Position numbers and translations under genes: made by a program. The notes beneath the pieces were generated by a model. It searched no databases and was not told where the DNA came from. It saw only the letters and a list, made by a program, of their open reading frames with translations. Positions 7,975-17,652 of a stretch of 32,207 nucleotides of DNA are shown one piece after another. Position 1 is the first letter of the stretch. The number at the start of each line of letters is the position of its first letter. This DNA is from Methylobacter sp. (GTDB taxonomy: Bacteria > Pseudomonadota > Gammaproteobacteria > Methylococcales > Methylomonadaceae), in the NCBI GenBank assembly GCA_016784875.1, contig JADHTX010000006.1, positions 1-32,207 on the forward strand, given 5' to 3'.

Positions 7975-8919
7975 ATGACAAGATTGACGGAAGAAGTGCC
8001 ATATGAAATGGCTGGCATGCGATTAGATCAGGTGCTGGCGGAATTATTCACCGATTATTCACGCAGCAAACTGCAAACCTGGGTTAAGGGGGGCCGGGTA
8101 CAGGTCAATGGCCTTACGCTTAAGCCTAAAGACAAACTGGTTGGGGGCGAAACGATAGATCTGGATGCCGAGGCGGAAGTGGTGATAACTGCTGAACCGG
8201 AGCCAATTCCATTGGAAATTGTTTTTGAAGACGACAGTCTGCTAATTGTGAATAAACCGGCAGGCTTGGTAGTTCATCCGGCAGTAGGAAATTGGAGCGG
8301 TACACTGTTAAATGCCTTGCTGAATCATGATGCCCACCTGGAAACGTTGCCTAGAGGCGGTATAGTACACAGGATTGATAAGGATACGAGCGGACTGTTG
8401 ATGGTTGCAAAAACCTTGCAAGCCCATAACAGTTTGACACAACAATTGCAGGACAGAGCGATTACCCGTGAATATCAGGCTATTACTCGAGGCCGTATGA
8501 CGGCCGGAGGTACAGTGGATGAGCCGATTGGCAGAGACCCTACCGATCGTAAACGCTATACAGTTAGGGAGAATGGCAAGCCTGCGGTGACCCACTATCG
8601 GGTTGGACAACGCTTTACTCGACATACGCTGGTTCAGGTTAAGCTGGAAACCGGTCGTACTCATCAGATCCGGGTGCATATGGCGTATATTCGTTTTCCT
8701 CTGCTGGGCGATCAAGTTTATGGCGGGCGCTTTCAAATGCCGCCGGATTGCAGTGAACAGTTGGAAAAAGAATTGCGCAGCTTCAAACGTCAGGCTTTGC
8801 ATGCGGCAAAGTTAGGTTTACAGCATCCCGTTAGCGATGAATATGTCGAATGGGAACAACCGCTGCCCGATGATATGACTCGATTGTTGGAAGCATTGGC
8901 GAAAAATGAGCGTGATTAA
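7975..8919 (+). CDS. rluD: 23S rRNA pseudouridine synthase RluD
   Basis: This is an RluA-family pseudouridine synthase. RluD modifies 23S rRNA helix 69 (positions 1911, 1915 and 1917 in E. coli). The 314-aa product has an N-terminal S4 RNA-binding domain (MRLDQVLAELFTDYSRSKL, about residues 15-33) and the catalytic motif GGIVHRIDKDTSGL with nucleophile Asp135. The C-terminal GRTHQIRVHMAYI motif is also present. Position opposite bamD and directly before pgeF supports RluD over RluA or RluC. Its 3' end overlaps pgeF by 14 nt. Confidence 0.94.
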   Translation: MTRLTEEVPYEMAGMRLDQVLAELFTDYSRSKLQTWVKGGRVQVNGLTLKPKDKLVGGETIDLDAEAEVVITAEPEPIPLEIVFEDDSLLIVNKPAGLVVHPAVGNWSGTLLNALLNHDAHLETLPRGGIVHRIDKDTSGLLMVAKTLQAHNSLTQQLQDRAITREYQAITRGRMTAGGTVDEPIGRDPTDRKRYTVRENGKPAVTHYRVGQRFTRHTLVQVKLETGRTHQIRVHMAYIRFPLLGDQVYGGRFQMPPDCSEQLEKELRSFKRQALHAAKLGLQHPVSDEYVEWEQPLPDDMTRLLEALAKNERD

Positions 8920-9691
8920 GCACTGGTTGACCCCGGAATGGCCCGCGCCGACAAATATTCATGCGGCAACAACATTGCGAACCGGTGGGGTTAGCGTCGG
9001 TACATACAGTAGTCTTAATCCGGCCATGCATGTGGGTGATGATGCAGGCCTCGTCAAACAAAACCGGCAAATTATTAAAGACTTGCTGGAATTGCCTGGC
9101 GATCCGGTTTGGCTGGATCAAATTCATAGCAATCGTGCGGTATCAGCATCCCCTTCTTTAGCTAAGGATAGCAGAGGGGAGGTGCATCAAGCCGATGCCA
9201 GTTATACGGCTGAGTGCGGGGTTGTTTGTGCGGTAATGACGGCGGACTGTTTGCCGTTGCTGGTTTGCTCGACTGACGGAAGTCAAGTGGCCGCTATTCA
9301 TGCAGGGTGGCGTGGTTTACTGGCAGGAGTGATAGGCAATACGCTAAGTGCAATGCAAATCCCCCGAGCCCCCCTTTGTAAAAGAGAGGCTCGGGGGGAT
9401 TTTCTGGTTTGGCTGGGGCCTGCAATCGGCCCGGACTGCTTTGAAGTCGGCGCTGAAGTAAGGGATGCTTTTCTGGAAAAATCGGCTGCATTCATAACGG
9501 CGTTTAAACCGCAAAGCAACAGAAAGTGGCTGGCAGATATTTATCAGCTGGCCATTATCGATCTCAATACACTGGGTATCAATAAGGTTTACGGAGGCGG
9601 TTTTTGTACCGTCACTGAACATGAACGTTTTTATTCCTATCGTAGGGATAAGCAAACAGGGCGTATGGCTACGCTAATTTGGAGAGCATAA
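8906..9691 (+). CDS. pgeF: Multicopper-type laccase domain protein PgeF (YfiH)
   Basis: This is the YfiH/DUF152 family. The E. coli protein is a peptidoglycan-editing purine-nucleoside-phosphorylase-like enzyme that removes wrongly incorporated amino acids from muropeptides. Zinc or copper ligands are visible in IHSNRAV, MTADCLPLLV and AIHAGWRGLLAG, and the conserved WLGPAIGP follows. Between AGWRGL and WLGPAIGP about 13-16 extra residues (about 152-167, IPRAPLCKREARGDF) are encoded exactly by a palindromic DNA repeat, inserted without breaking the frame. The gene overlaps rluD by 14 nt, so the two are translationally coupled. Confidence 0.92.
   Translation: MSVIKHWLTPEWPAPTNIHAATTLRTGGVSVGTYSSLNPAMHVGDDAGLVKQNRQIIKDLLELPGDPVWLDQIHSNRAVSASPSLAKDSRGEVHQADASYTAECGVVCAVMTADCLPLLVCSTDGSQVAAIHAGWRGLLAGVIGNTLSAMQIPRAPLCKREARGDFLVWLGPAIGPDCFEVGAEVRDAFLEKSAAFITAFKPQSNRKWLADIYQLAIIDLNTLGINKVYGGGFCTVTEHERFYSYRRDKQTGRMATLIWRA
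9357..9402. repeat. Palindromic repeat element inserted in frame in pgeF
   Basis: The arms AAATCCCCC plus GAGCC (9357-9370) and GGCTC plus GGGGGGATTT (9388-9402) are inverted copies around a short loop containing CCCCTTTGTAAAAGAGA. Hairpins of this kind are normally intergenic; here one occupies codons of pgeF. On the opposite strand it reads open in several frames, which explains the spurious ORFs there. Confidence 0.8.
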
Positions 9692-9694
9692 AGA

Positions 9695-10519
9695 GTGAGC
9701 TTACTGATATTAATTATCATCTTTACAGCGGTTGGCGGGGTATTAAGTGTTATGGCAGCCGCAGTGTTTTTATTGTTGCCGGATCATCTCAGGAACGCGG
9801 TGTTACCGCATGGGATAAGTTTTGCAATTGGTGCATTATTGGCGGTCGCCTTTTGGGGCTTGATTCCCGAGGCATTTGAGCAAGTGAAGCCCGAACAGTT
9901 TCAAGTGTTATCCGGGGCAATTTTATCGGGGATACTCGGTTTTTTTGTACTGGAAAAGTTGTTAATCTGGCGTCATTGTCATTCCGGTAGCTGCGAGGCT
10001 CACGGCGATGAAGAAAGCCACGACCACGACCATGATCACGGGCATAGCCATGGCTCGGCTAAATCGGCAGGTGCGTTAATTATCCTGGGCGATGGTATCC
10101 ATAATTTTGTCGATGGGGTTTTAATTGCTGCTGCATTTTTGACTGATGTGCAATTGGGAATAGTTACCAGCTTGGCCGTTGCGGCGCACGAAATTCCCCA
10201 GGAAGTTGGTGATTTTGCTATTTTACTGCACAGTGGATATTCCAAAAGAAAAGCGCTTTTTTACAATATGCTTGCAAGTTTAACTACTGTGTTGGGTGGT
10301 GTGTTAGCGTATTTCGGGTTAGAAGATTTGCACGATAGTTTGCCGTATTTCCTGGCATTGGCGGCCTCAAGCTTTATTTATATTGCAGTAGCCGATTTAA
10401 TACCGTCATTACATAAAAAGACCGATATGAAGACATCATTGCAACAGATTGGTTTGATTGCTATGGGGGTATTGTTGATCTGTTCATTGCATGGCATTGC
10501 ACATAGTATGGCGGGGTAG
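9695..10519 (+). CDS. ZIP family divalent metal transporter
   Basis: This 274-aa inner-membrane protein has about eight membrane segments of the ZIP type. Transport-site motifs are GDGIHNFVDG (segment IV) and AAHEIPQEVGD (segment V). Between them and segment III lies a histidine-rich cytosolic loop (ESHDHDHDHGHSHG, near residues 108-121) that binds metal. The likely substrate is zinc, possibly iron or manganese. It starts with GTG three nt after the pgeF stop, so it is probably cotranscribed with rluD-pgeF, in a place where many relatives carry clpB. Confidence 0.9.
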   Translation: MSLLILIIIFTAVGGVLSVMAAAVFLLLPDHLRNAVLPHGISFAIGALLAVAFWGLIPEAFEQVKPEQFQVLSGAILSGILGFFVLEKLLIWRHCHSGSCEAHGDEESHDHDHDHGHSHGSAKSAGALIILGDGIHNFVDGVLIAAAFLTDVQLGIVTSLAVAAHEIPQEVGDFAILLHSGYSKRKALFYNMLASLTTVLGGVLAYFGLEDLHDSLPYFLALAASSFIYIAVADLIPSLHKKTDMKTSLQQIGLIAMGVLLICSLHGIAHSMAG

Positions 10520-10595
10520 GTAGTTTTCTATTCATGGTAGGTATTATTCGTGTAAATGCTTATTGTAGATTGCACTAATGAGTTGAATCTGTCTT

Positions 10596-10886
10596 TTATT
10601 TCATCCAAGGTAACACGTAGGAGGTTGGATGTGGGTCGCTATTTCCGATCTGTGATCTGATTTTATCAAGGGTTTCATTGAGAAGCCGGATTTCGTTTTT
10701 GAGATAATAGATTTCTTGAGCCATCTTTTCACGGTCATTTTCAAGGTCTAGGATTTGGCGATGTTGCTGTTCACAGAGTTTTTCTGGGCGGATTTCTTCC
10801 GGTGCGGTTCCAGGGCTGGCCGCTTGAGCAAAAAATGGCTGGAGTGAAATAATAAAAACAACTGTCGGGAATAAGTTTTTAGTCAT
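10596..10886 (-). CDS. Small exported coiled-coil protein, unknown
   Basis: The 96-aa product has a signal peptide (cleavage near FAQA, residue 22) followed by a charged, heptad-like helix (about residues 36-83, ILDLENDREKMAQEIYYLKN) and a short proline-containing tail. An AGGA lies 8 nt before the ATG. I recognise no family. A small periplasmic coiled-coil protein is all that can be said. Confidence 0.6.
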   Translation of the reverse strand: MTKNLFPTVVFIISLQPFFAQAASPGTAPEEIRPEKLCEQQHRQILDLENDREKMAQEIYYLKNEIRLLNETLDKIRSQIGNSDPHPTSYVLPWMK

Positions 10887-11031
10887 GCTGGCATTCCTGC
10901 ATTTAATGGATTGTTACTGTGTTGGCTCGTTCTGTTTATGCCATTCTTTGGTGAAGTTTAAATCAGTTTTACTCTTTGTCTTTGTGAGTGCACGTTCGTG
11001 TCGAATAGCGGGGTAGCGAACTAGGTGGAAC

Positions 11032-11328
11032 TCATTTTTTCTCATGCTGCGCCGACGATTGGGCCGATCGGGATTCTATTCGTTTTTGATAATTCTCTCC
11101 CTCTTTCTTAAACGCAGGGTAGTTTTGATACGCAAGTGCAAGAGTGATGGCCAGCATTATTCCGCCGGCGATACGGGGTTTCTTGGAGCAAAATAATGTC
11201 GGGATCATTGCAAGAGCAGCAGCAATAATGTATGAGAGAAATTGAGCTCCGGGTGACATGATACCGAGGCCAAGGAAAGTTGAAAATGCTGCGGCCCAGA
11301 CTAGGGTAGAGGCCGATTTAGGATTCAT
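11032..11328 (-). CDS. Small membrane protein, unknown
   Basis: This 98-aa product has about three hydrophobic segments (residues 8-25, 29-46 and 52-68) and a charged C-terminal tail rich in Lys, Glu, Ser and Gln. No Shine-Dalgarno is obvious. No family is recognised. It lies in a loose series of small genes on the same strand. Confidence 0.5.
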   Translation of the reverse strand: MNPKSASTLVWAAAFSTFLGLGIMSPGAQFLSYIIAAALAMIPTLFCSKKPRIAGGIMLAITLALAYQNYPAFKKEGENYQKRIESRSAQSSAQHEKK

Positions 11329-11387
11329 ATTCTTGTGTAAAACAGCAACGCGGTATATGTCGTGTCTGTTGGTTTTTTTTGTAATGG

Positions 11388-11873
11388 CTAGTCAATATAT
11401 ATCCATTCTTTGCGATTAAAGACATACGTTGGTCGACCAAAGGGCGGTATAGCGTGATAAAAAAGAGAAATATTTTTTCCATAATTAATGTACTTAAAGC
11501 TATTGAAGCTTAAGGTGTATTTTGCTGTAGGTATCCGTGGAAGATACGAAGGTACTAGGTCGTTTAAAGTTTTAGGGTAGCTCCCGGTAGCTTGGTGGAA
11601 GTTCTCGATAATTAAGACCAAGTCATTTGCTCGATTTTGAGCAATCGTGTTGTTAATACTATTTGCTGTAAAAATAGCAGCTACGATAAAGCCGTAAACT
11701 AAAATTTTGGTAAGTTCCTCTTTGGGGCTTTGTTTTTTGTATTTTTTAAAGGCAGATTTTGGTAGCCACCAAAGAATAATGGTAAAAATTAGAAATAGTG
11801 ATATGACTCCTTGGTTTATAACAAGGGCATCCAGAACAAATAAAATTGTAGCCGTAATAATAGTTTTTTTCAC
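11388..11873 (-). CDS. Membrane-anchored protein with pseudopilin-like C-terminal segment
   Basis: This 161-aa product starts at GTG. Two N-terminal hydrophobic segments (about residues 3-38) and a third (about 56-72) lead into a soluble part. That part contains IENFHQATGSYPKTLNDLVPSYLPRIP-type sequence (residues about 90-118), which resembles the loop after the helix in type II secretion pseudopilins (GspG-like). It has no type IV prepilin cleavage site, so it is not a real pilin. Function is unknown. Confidence 0.6.
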   Translation of the reverse strand: MKKTIITATILFVLDALVINQGVISLFLIFTIILWWLPKSAFKKYKKQSPKEELTKILVYGFIVAAIFTANSINNTIAQNRANDLVLIIENFHQATGSYPKTLNDLVPSYLPRIPTAKYTLSFNSFKYINYGKNISLFYHAIPPFGRPTYVFNRKEWIYID

Positions 11874-12256
11874 GGTATTATATTGATGCTCAATAGAGCT
11901 AAGTGCCCCAAATTTTCGATGCGTTTTGTATGTCCAGCGCCCAATTTTACCGATTCATGAAGGTGTATTGTGCCTTTGTTTTCATTCGCACAGTAATCCG
12001 AGGCTCTCACTAGGTTGCAAGCAAAATTTTGATTGATCTTGAACGGGTTTAGAGCTTTCTTAAAAACTGGTTAGTAACAAATAATATTCAGAGACTAACC
12101 GTTCGAATCAGATAGTTGAGAAATACGCTTTTCACTCGACCTTCAAGATCGTTGATCTTGAAGGTTACAATATTGGAACAGGGCTTAGGTTCCTCACCAA
12201 TTGAAATAAAAGATCTTGCCAAGCTGTATTGACACGATATTTTCAATGTTCATGTC
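11874..12256. other. Intergenic region with hairpins
   Basis: No gene is visible in 383 bp. It contains a 7-bp inverted repeat (GGTTAGT near 12070 with ACTAACC near 12095) and a strong 12-bp hairpin at 12139-12165, listed separately. Confidence 0.5.
12139..12165. repeat. Perfect 12-bp hairpin with 3-nt loop
   Basis: ACCTTCAAGATC (12139-12150) is followed by GTT and then the exact reverse complement (12154-12165). There is no U-run on either side, so it is not a standard intrinsic terminator. It may be a transcript-stabilising structure or an operator downstream of the small secreted-protein gene at 12257. Confidence 0.7.
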
Positions 12257-12487
12257 CTACTCGACAGGGCCGCCAGGTGCCTGCCCTGCAGGTGTAGTGT
12301 TTTCAAGGCTTGGTGAATAAACTACATCAGACTGTTTATCGGAAAGATCAACTGTACTTGTGTTGCTATTTTCCTCTGGAGCAGGTGTACTTGGAGTGTC
12401 TCTAAGATCGACTACGGATGTATCGTCGGCGGCAAAAGTTGCGGAGCTAGTTATAACAAACAGCAAACCAATCAATAAAATTTTCAT
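12257..12487 (-). CDS. Small exported acidic protein, unknown
   Basis: The 76-aa product has a signal peptide (cleavage near TFAA, residue 20) and a mature part that is acidic, rich in Ser, Thr and Pro, and probably disordered. It carries two similar units, TSVVDLRD and TSTVDLSD. AAGGA precedes the ATG at good spacing. No family is recognised. It resembles the next minus-strand gene in design: tiny, exported and low in complexity. Confidence 0.6.
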   Translation of the reverse strand: MKILLIGLLFVITSSATFAADDTSVVDLRDTPSTPAPEENSNTSTVDLSDKQSDVVYSPSLENTTPAGQAPGGPVE

Positions 12488-12786
12488 CGTTTTTTCCTTA
12501 TTTGATTAATAGTATTCTGGTAGCGAATTCTGCATATTTAATGAATGGTGCCAATATTGTTCATTCAACTGGATTATCGCCTGTTATTTTATGGTATTTA
12601 TTTGGCTTGGGACATCGGGTTATCAAGTAGTGATCAAAAATAATCATATGTATATTAATACCGTTTAGCTTGGTAATCCGGGGTGGCGTTAGTCATAGCG
12701 ACACCCCGAAAATATCAAAATTTTTGTAAAACCGGTTAAAGCAACACGTCAAATTAAGTTTTAAAAAGCCAAGCTGTTATTTAGCA
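12488..12786. other. Intergenic region with imperfect hairpin
   Basis: A 12-bp imperfect stem at 12679-12708 (CGGGGTGGCGTTA with TAGCGACACCCCG) lies between two small minus-strand genes and may end or pause transcription of the gene at 12787. An AT stretch downstream fits neither strand as a full intrinsic terminator. No gene is seen. Confidence 0.5.
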
Positions 12787-13002
12787 TTAGTTACCATCAG
12801 AGTCGTGAGGAGTGTCAAACGTCTCGCCAGATTCAACTTTGGCCTCTTCGGGAGTTGGAGCTGCAACTGCTTCTTGGCCATCTTGACTGGCATTTTGTAA
12901 GTCCTGCATAGCTGATGAGCTAGAAGAACTTTCTTCAGCAACGGCAGGCAAACTGAACAGCGGAGCAACAAGCAACAAGATTGTAAATATTATCTTTTTC
13001 AT
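12787..13002 (-). CDS. Small exported acidic protein, unknown
   Basis: The 71-aa product begins MKKIIFTILLLVAPLFS. The signal peptide is probably cleaved after AVA, and the mature chain contains a serine run and many Glu, Asp and Ala residues. I start at 13002 rather than the in-frame ATG at 13017, because GAGG lies 9 nt upstream of it. No family is recognised. Confidence 0.6.
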   Translation of the reverse strand: MKKIIFTILLLVAPLFSLPAVAEESSSSSSAMQDLQNASQDGQEAVAAPTPEEAKVESGETFDTPHDSDGN

Positions 13003-13237
13003 GTGAACAGTCCTCATTATATTTATTGTTTTAATATCATTTTATACTCTGACACAGAGCACTGGTTTTTATAAAAAACCTCAAGGATAATAATCCAAGT
13101 TGCGTCAGAGCGCTATGGGTTTTTTGCTATGATATCAGTTAATTACTGAGAGATTTTTCATTGACAAAAAATTATATTTAATATGGATTAGGGTGTTTGC
13201 TTAAAACTGAAGTATTGATTATGTTTTTTGTAATGTT

Positions 13238-13498
13238 TTAACAAAAAAACTCCTTATGTATCAAGTTGATTGCTTCGTATAGCAGCAAGAGTCCGAAGAT
13301 CAGAATAGCAATATCCATTTGGGTTCCCTGAAAACATATTGGTGAAGACTTTTTCATCGGGATGCTTATTTCATCGGGATGCCCTGGCTTGTTGCGGAAT
13401 AACAAACTTGCGGTAATAGGCACGATTGTTACAAGCATCGCCAGGAGCAGCAAAAATGCTATGATCGGGGTGTCGATTAGAAACTGGATGAATGTCAC
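13238..13498 (-). CDS. Small membrane protein with two segments, unknown
   Basis: This 86-aa product starts at GTG with AGGAG 10 nt upstream. Two hydrophobic segments (about residues 10-34 and 62-80) flank a short polar loop. No family is recognised. Confidence 0.55.
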   Translation of the reverse strand: MTFIQFLIDTPIIAFLLLLAMLVTIVPITASLLFRNKPGHPDEISIPMKKSSPICFQGTQMDIAILIFGLLLLYEAINLIHKEFFC

Positions 13499-13823
13499 TT
13501 TCTCTCATCTCCTTTTCTTTTATAGGGAATGTTCACTGTTAAATATTAAAAATTTTTAGAGCGGTATTGAGTGGCATTTTCTGTGCGAATTGGCTATTTT
13601 TCTTAACGGCCTGTTCTTTCAGTGTAGACTGGCAAGTATTTAGGCAATGCTCTTAATTAAATTGTGCTTTATTGCGCGTGATAAGCGCTATTGACTCACC
13701 GGTTCTGATTGAGGTTAGCGACTGTATGAATGATGTATTCTCCGGCTGGGCAAGGTAATTTGTTTAGTCCAGTTGGTAGGTGAAAGGCTTAAAATTTTTT
13801 TGCCTTTCGCCTTTCATCTGTTT
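13499..13823. other. Intergenic region between a small membrane-protein gene and pgm
   Basis: No gene is visible. Next to the pgm stop, GGTGAAAGGC (13779-13788) and GCCTTTCGCC (13802-13811) form a 9-of-10-bp stem that may end pgm transcription, although it lacks a clear U-run on that strand. A T-rich tract followed by GCCTTTCGCCTTTC resembles the sequence at the bamD stop (about 6990-7014). Confidence 0.45.
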
Positions 13824-15479
<1,656 letters not shown>

Positions 15480-15531
15480 TTAACTTAGCGGCTAAAGTAC
15501 ACCAAAATTTTCATCTAGTGTAGATCATTTT

Positions 15532-16074
15532 ATGTTACGAATTTATTTATTATTGTGCAGTAGTTTTTTTTCTTTGGCGGTAATCGCGGATGATGATGTT
15601 TGGCTGTTAGTGGATACGAAGGCGCTGACTATTGAAGTCAAAAAAGGGCAGCAGACGCTTGAAACATTAAATGATATTGCTATTGGACAAGGCGGTGCCG
15701 GATTTAAAAGCCATAGGGGAGATAACGTTACGCCGTTTGGTAGCTATAGAATAGGCTGGGTTGGCGAGAAAAGTAATTTTCGGAAGTTTTTCGGTTTAAC
15801 TTACCCGTCCGCAGAGGATGCTCAAAAGGCGTTGGAGCAGGGTGTTATTAATCGAATGGCTTATAACAGTATTATATCTGCTCATCGGTCTCACCAAGTG
15901 CCGCCGCAAAATACGGCTTTAGGTGGGCGAATCGGTATTCACGGCTTGGGACGGGCGGATGAAAAAATCCATAAATCGATGAATTGGACTCATGGTTGCA
16001 TTGCATTAACCAACGGACAAATTGATCATTTAAGTCAATGGTTAGGCAAGGGGACGGTAGTGAAAATAAAGTAA
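15532..16074 (+). CDS. L,D-transpeptidase (YkuD domain), exported
   Basis: This 180-aa protein has a signal peptide (cleavage near residue 19) and a single YkuD domain. YkuD enzymes make 3-3 peptidoglycan cross-links or attach proteins to peptidoglycan. The motif IGIHGLG is followed by HGCIALTN, with catalytic Cys156. It has no LysM domain. It is divergent from pgm with a 73-bp gap. Some YkuD proteins of this size act as murein endopeptidases (DpaA/LdtF-like), so the exact reaction is open. Confidence 0.9.
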   Translation: MLRIYLLLCSSFFSLAVIADDDVWLLVDTKALTIEVKKGQQTLETLNDIAIGQGGAGFKSHRGDNVTPFGSYRIGWVGEKSNFRKFFGLTYPSAEDAQKALEQGVINRMAYNSIISAHRSHQVPPQNTALGGRIGIHGLGRADEKIHKSMNWTHGCIALTNGQIDHLSQWLGKGTVVKIK

Positions 16075-16274
16075 AAAAAGATGCCGTGATTAAGTTGAGA
16101 TTAAAAAGAATATTATTTTTAATAAACAATAGCTTATGATTATCCGTGTTGTAGGGAAAATTATTATTTGAGCTTTCTTAAAATAAAACTGGAAAATAGT
16201 TTAAAAACAGTTCAGAATTCGAAACTGGTAAGTGTTTTTTTTGTGTAATAACTTTATAAAAGGGAAAATTAAGT

Positions 16275-16553
16275 ATGAAAAAAGTAATGAAATTATCAAT
16301 GATTGCTCTGGTTGCTAGTTTAGCTGTTGGTTGTGCAAGCACTTCTGATATCGAAAATCTGCAATCACAAGTTGATGGCTTGAAAACTTCTGTTGCACAA
16401 GCATCTGCTGATGCAGCTAGCGCCAAAAGCGCTGCTGATTCTGCTTCTTCACAAGCTGCTGCTGCTGAAGCGGCTGCAAATCGTGCGGCTCAGTATGCAC
16501 AAGACACAAACTCCAAACTGGACAACATGTTTAAAAAATCAATGATGAAATAA
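16275..16553 (+). CDS. Alanine-zipper lipoprotein, Lpp/OprI-like
   Basis: This 92-aa lipoprotein has lipobox AVGC (Cys20) and then a nearly uninterrupted alanine-rich heptad helix, ending in KLDNMFKKSMMK. This is the design of small Braun-type outer-membrane lipoproteins (OprI, Lpp) that trimerise and may bind peptidoglycan through the C-terminal Lys. AGGG lies 10-14 nt before the ATG. It is monocistronic with a strong terminator, as expected for a highly expressed envelope protein. Confidence 0.85.
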   Translation: MKKVMKLSMIALVASLAVGCASTSDIENLQSQVDGLKTSVAQASADAASAKSAADSASSQAAAAEAAANRAAQYAQDTNSKLDNMFKKSMMK

Positions 16554-16575
16554 ATCATCGTTGATTTAAAAATAG

Positions 16576-16612
16576 AAAAGCCCGGTGGAATTTTCCACCG
16601 GGCTTTTTTTTT
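16576..16612 (+). terminator. Intrinsic terminator of the alanine-zipper lipoprotein gene
   Basis: A perfect stem AAGCCCGGTGGAA / TTCCACCGGGCTT with a 2-4-nt loop is followed by a run of nine or ten T. It lies 22 bp after the stop codon. Confidence 0.95.
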
Positions 16613-16698
16613 GAGTATATAGATCAGCAATGATGTTTTGAATTCAAGCAAGGCTTTGGCATGATAGAATAAAGGCTTTTTCAAATTTGCCACATTTT

Positions 16699-17652
16699 AT
16701 GCGTCTCATTAGAGGATTACCTCATTTAAAACCGTTAAAATCAGGCTGTGTATTGACGATTGGAAATTTTGACGGTCTGCATTTAGGGCATAGAACGGTG
16801 ATAAAAAAGCTGGCAGAGCGAGGTGAATTACTTGCTTTGCCTGTTGTGGTTATGACGTTTGAACCGCAGCCGCTGGAGTATTTTCTGGGGGACAATGCTC
16901 CGTCACGATTGATGTGTTTGCGGGAAAAAGTGTTAGGTTTTTCTAAATTACCCGTTGATGATTTATTGATATTGCGCTTCAATCAAAATTTTGCCGACTG
17001 CAATGCCGAGCGGTTTATTGAAGATATTTTAGTAAAAAAATTAAATGTAAAGTATCTGGTGGTCGGAGATGATTTCCATTTTGGCAAGGCTAGACGCGGT
17101 AATTTTGCGATGCTCAAGGATAAGGGCAAGTTATTCGATTTTGAAGTTGAAGATACCGGATCTTTTCAAGTAGCAGGGCTTCGAGTCAGCAGCACGTTAA
17201 TCAGGGATGCGTTGGGCGATGGTGATTTGGCTCTGGCCAAAAAAATGTTAGGCTGCTGTTATTCTGTTTGCGGGCGTGTGGCGCATGGCGACAAACGTGG
17301 AAGGACTATCGGTTATCCTACAGCTAATATACAGATGTTTAGAAAAAATACGCCTATTAATGGCGTGTTTGCCGTGACTATGACCGGTATTGATGGTGGC
17401 GAATTTGAGGGCGTTGCGAATGTAGGTACCCGGCCCACATTTGACGGTGGATCAAAGGTTATTCTGGAGGTTCATTTATTCGGTTTTGATAAGGAAATTT
17501 ACGGTCGTTATGTGGAAGTGCATTTCAAACAAAAAATCAGGGATGAAATGCGTTTTCAGTCGCTGGATGAGCTTAAAATCCAGATTATAAAAGATGTGGC
17601 TAAAGCCAAAAAGATTTTTGCTGAGATGAATTGTTATGACGATGGATTATAA
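16699..17652 (+). CDS. ribF: Bifunctional riboflavin kinase / FAD synthetase
   Basis: RibF converts riboflavin to FMN and FAD. The product (317 aa from ATG 16699; the in-frame TTG at 16687 has no support) has the adenylyltransferase domain first ([12 protein letters not shown] near residues 20-31, then [14 protein letters not shown]). The C-terminal kinase domain follows ([11 protein letters not shown], then GVFAV and [11 protein letters not shown]). It overlaps ileS by 17 nt, the usual ribF-ileS-lspA order. Confidence 0.95.
   Translation: MRLIRGLPHLKPLKSGCVLTIGNFDGLHLGHRTVIKKLAERGELLALPVVVMTFEPQPLEYFLGDNAPSRLMCLREKVLGFSKLPVDDLLILRFNQNFADCNAERFIEDILVKKLNVKYLVVGDDFHFGKARRGNFAMLKDKGKLFDFEVEDTGSFQVAGLRVSSTLIRDALGDGDLALAKKMLGCCYSVCGRVAHGDKRGRTIGYPTANIQMFRKNTPINGVFAVTMTGIDGGEFEGVANVGTRPTFDGGSKVILEVHLFGFDKEIYGRYVEVHFKQKIRDEMRFQSLDELKIQIIKDVAKAKKIFAEMNCYDDGL

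Noticed and set aside
9294-9655. Several minus-strand ORFs overlapping pgeF with a proline-rich common segment
   Set aside because: They are created by the palindromic repeat, which is open in many frames; pgeF on the plus strand has family motifs throughout.
13047-13131. Nested inverted repeats (CTCTGAC with GTCAGAG, AAAAACC with GGGTTTTT) as an intrinsic terminator
   Set aside because: Loops are long and the pairs interleave rather than stack, so a functional terminator is not supported.
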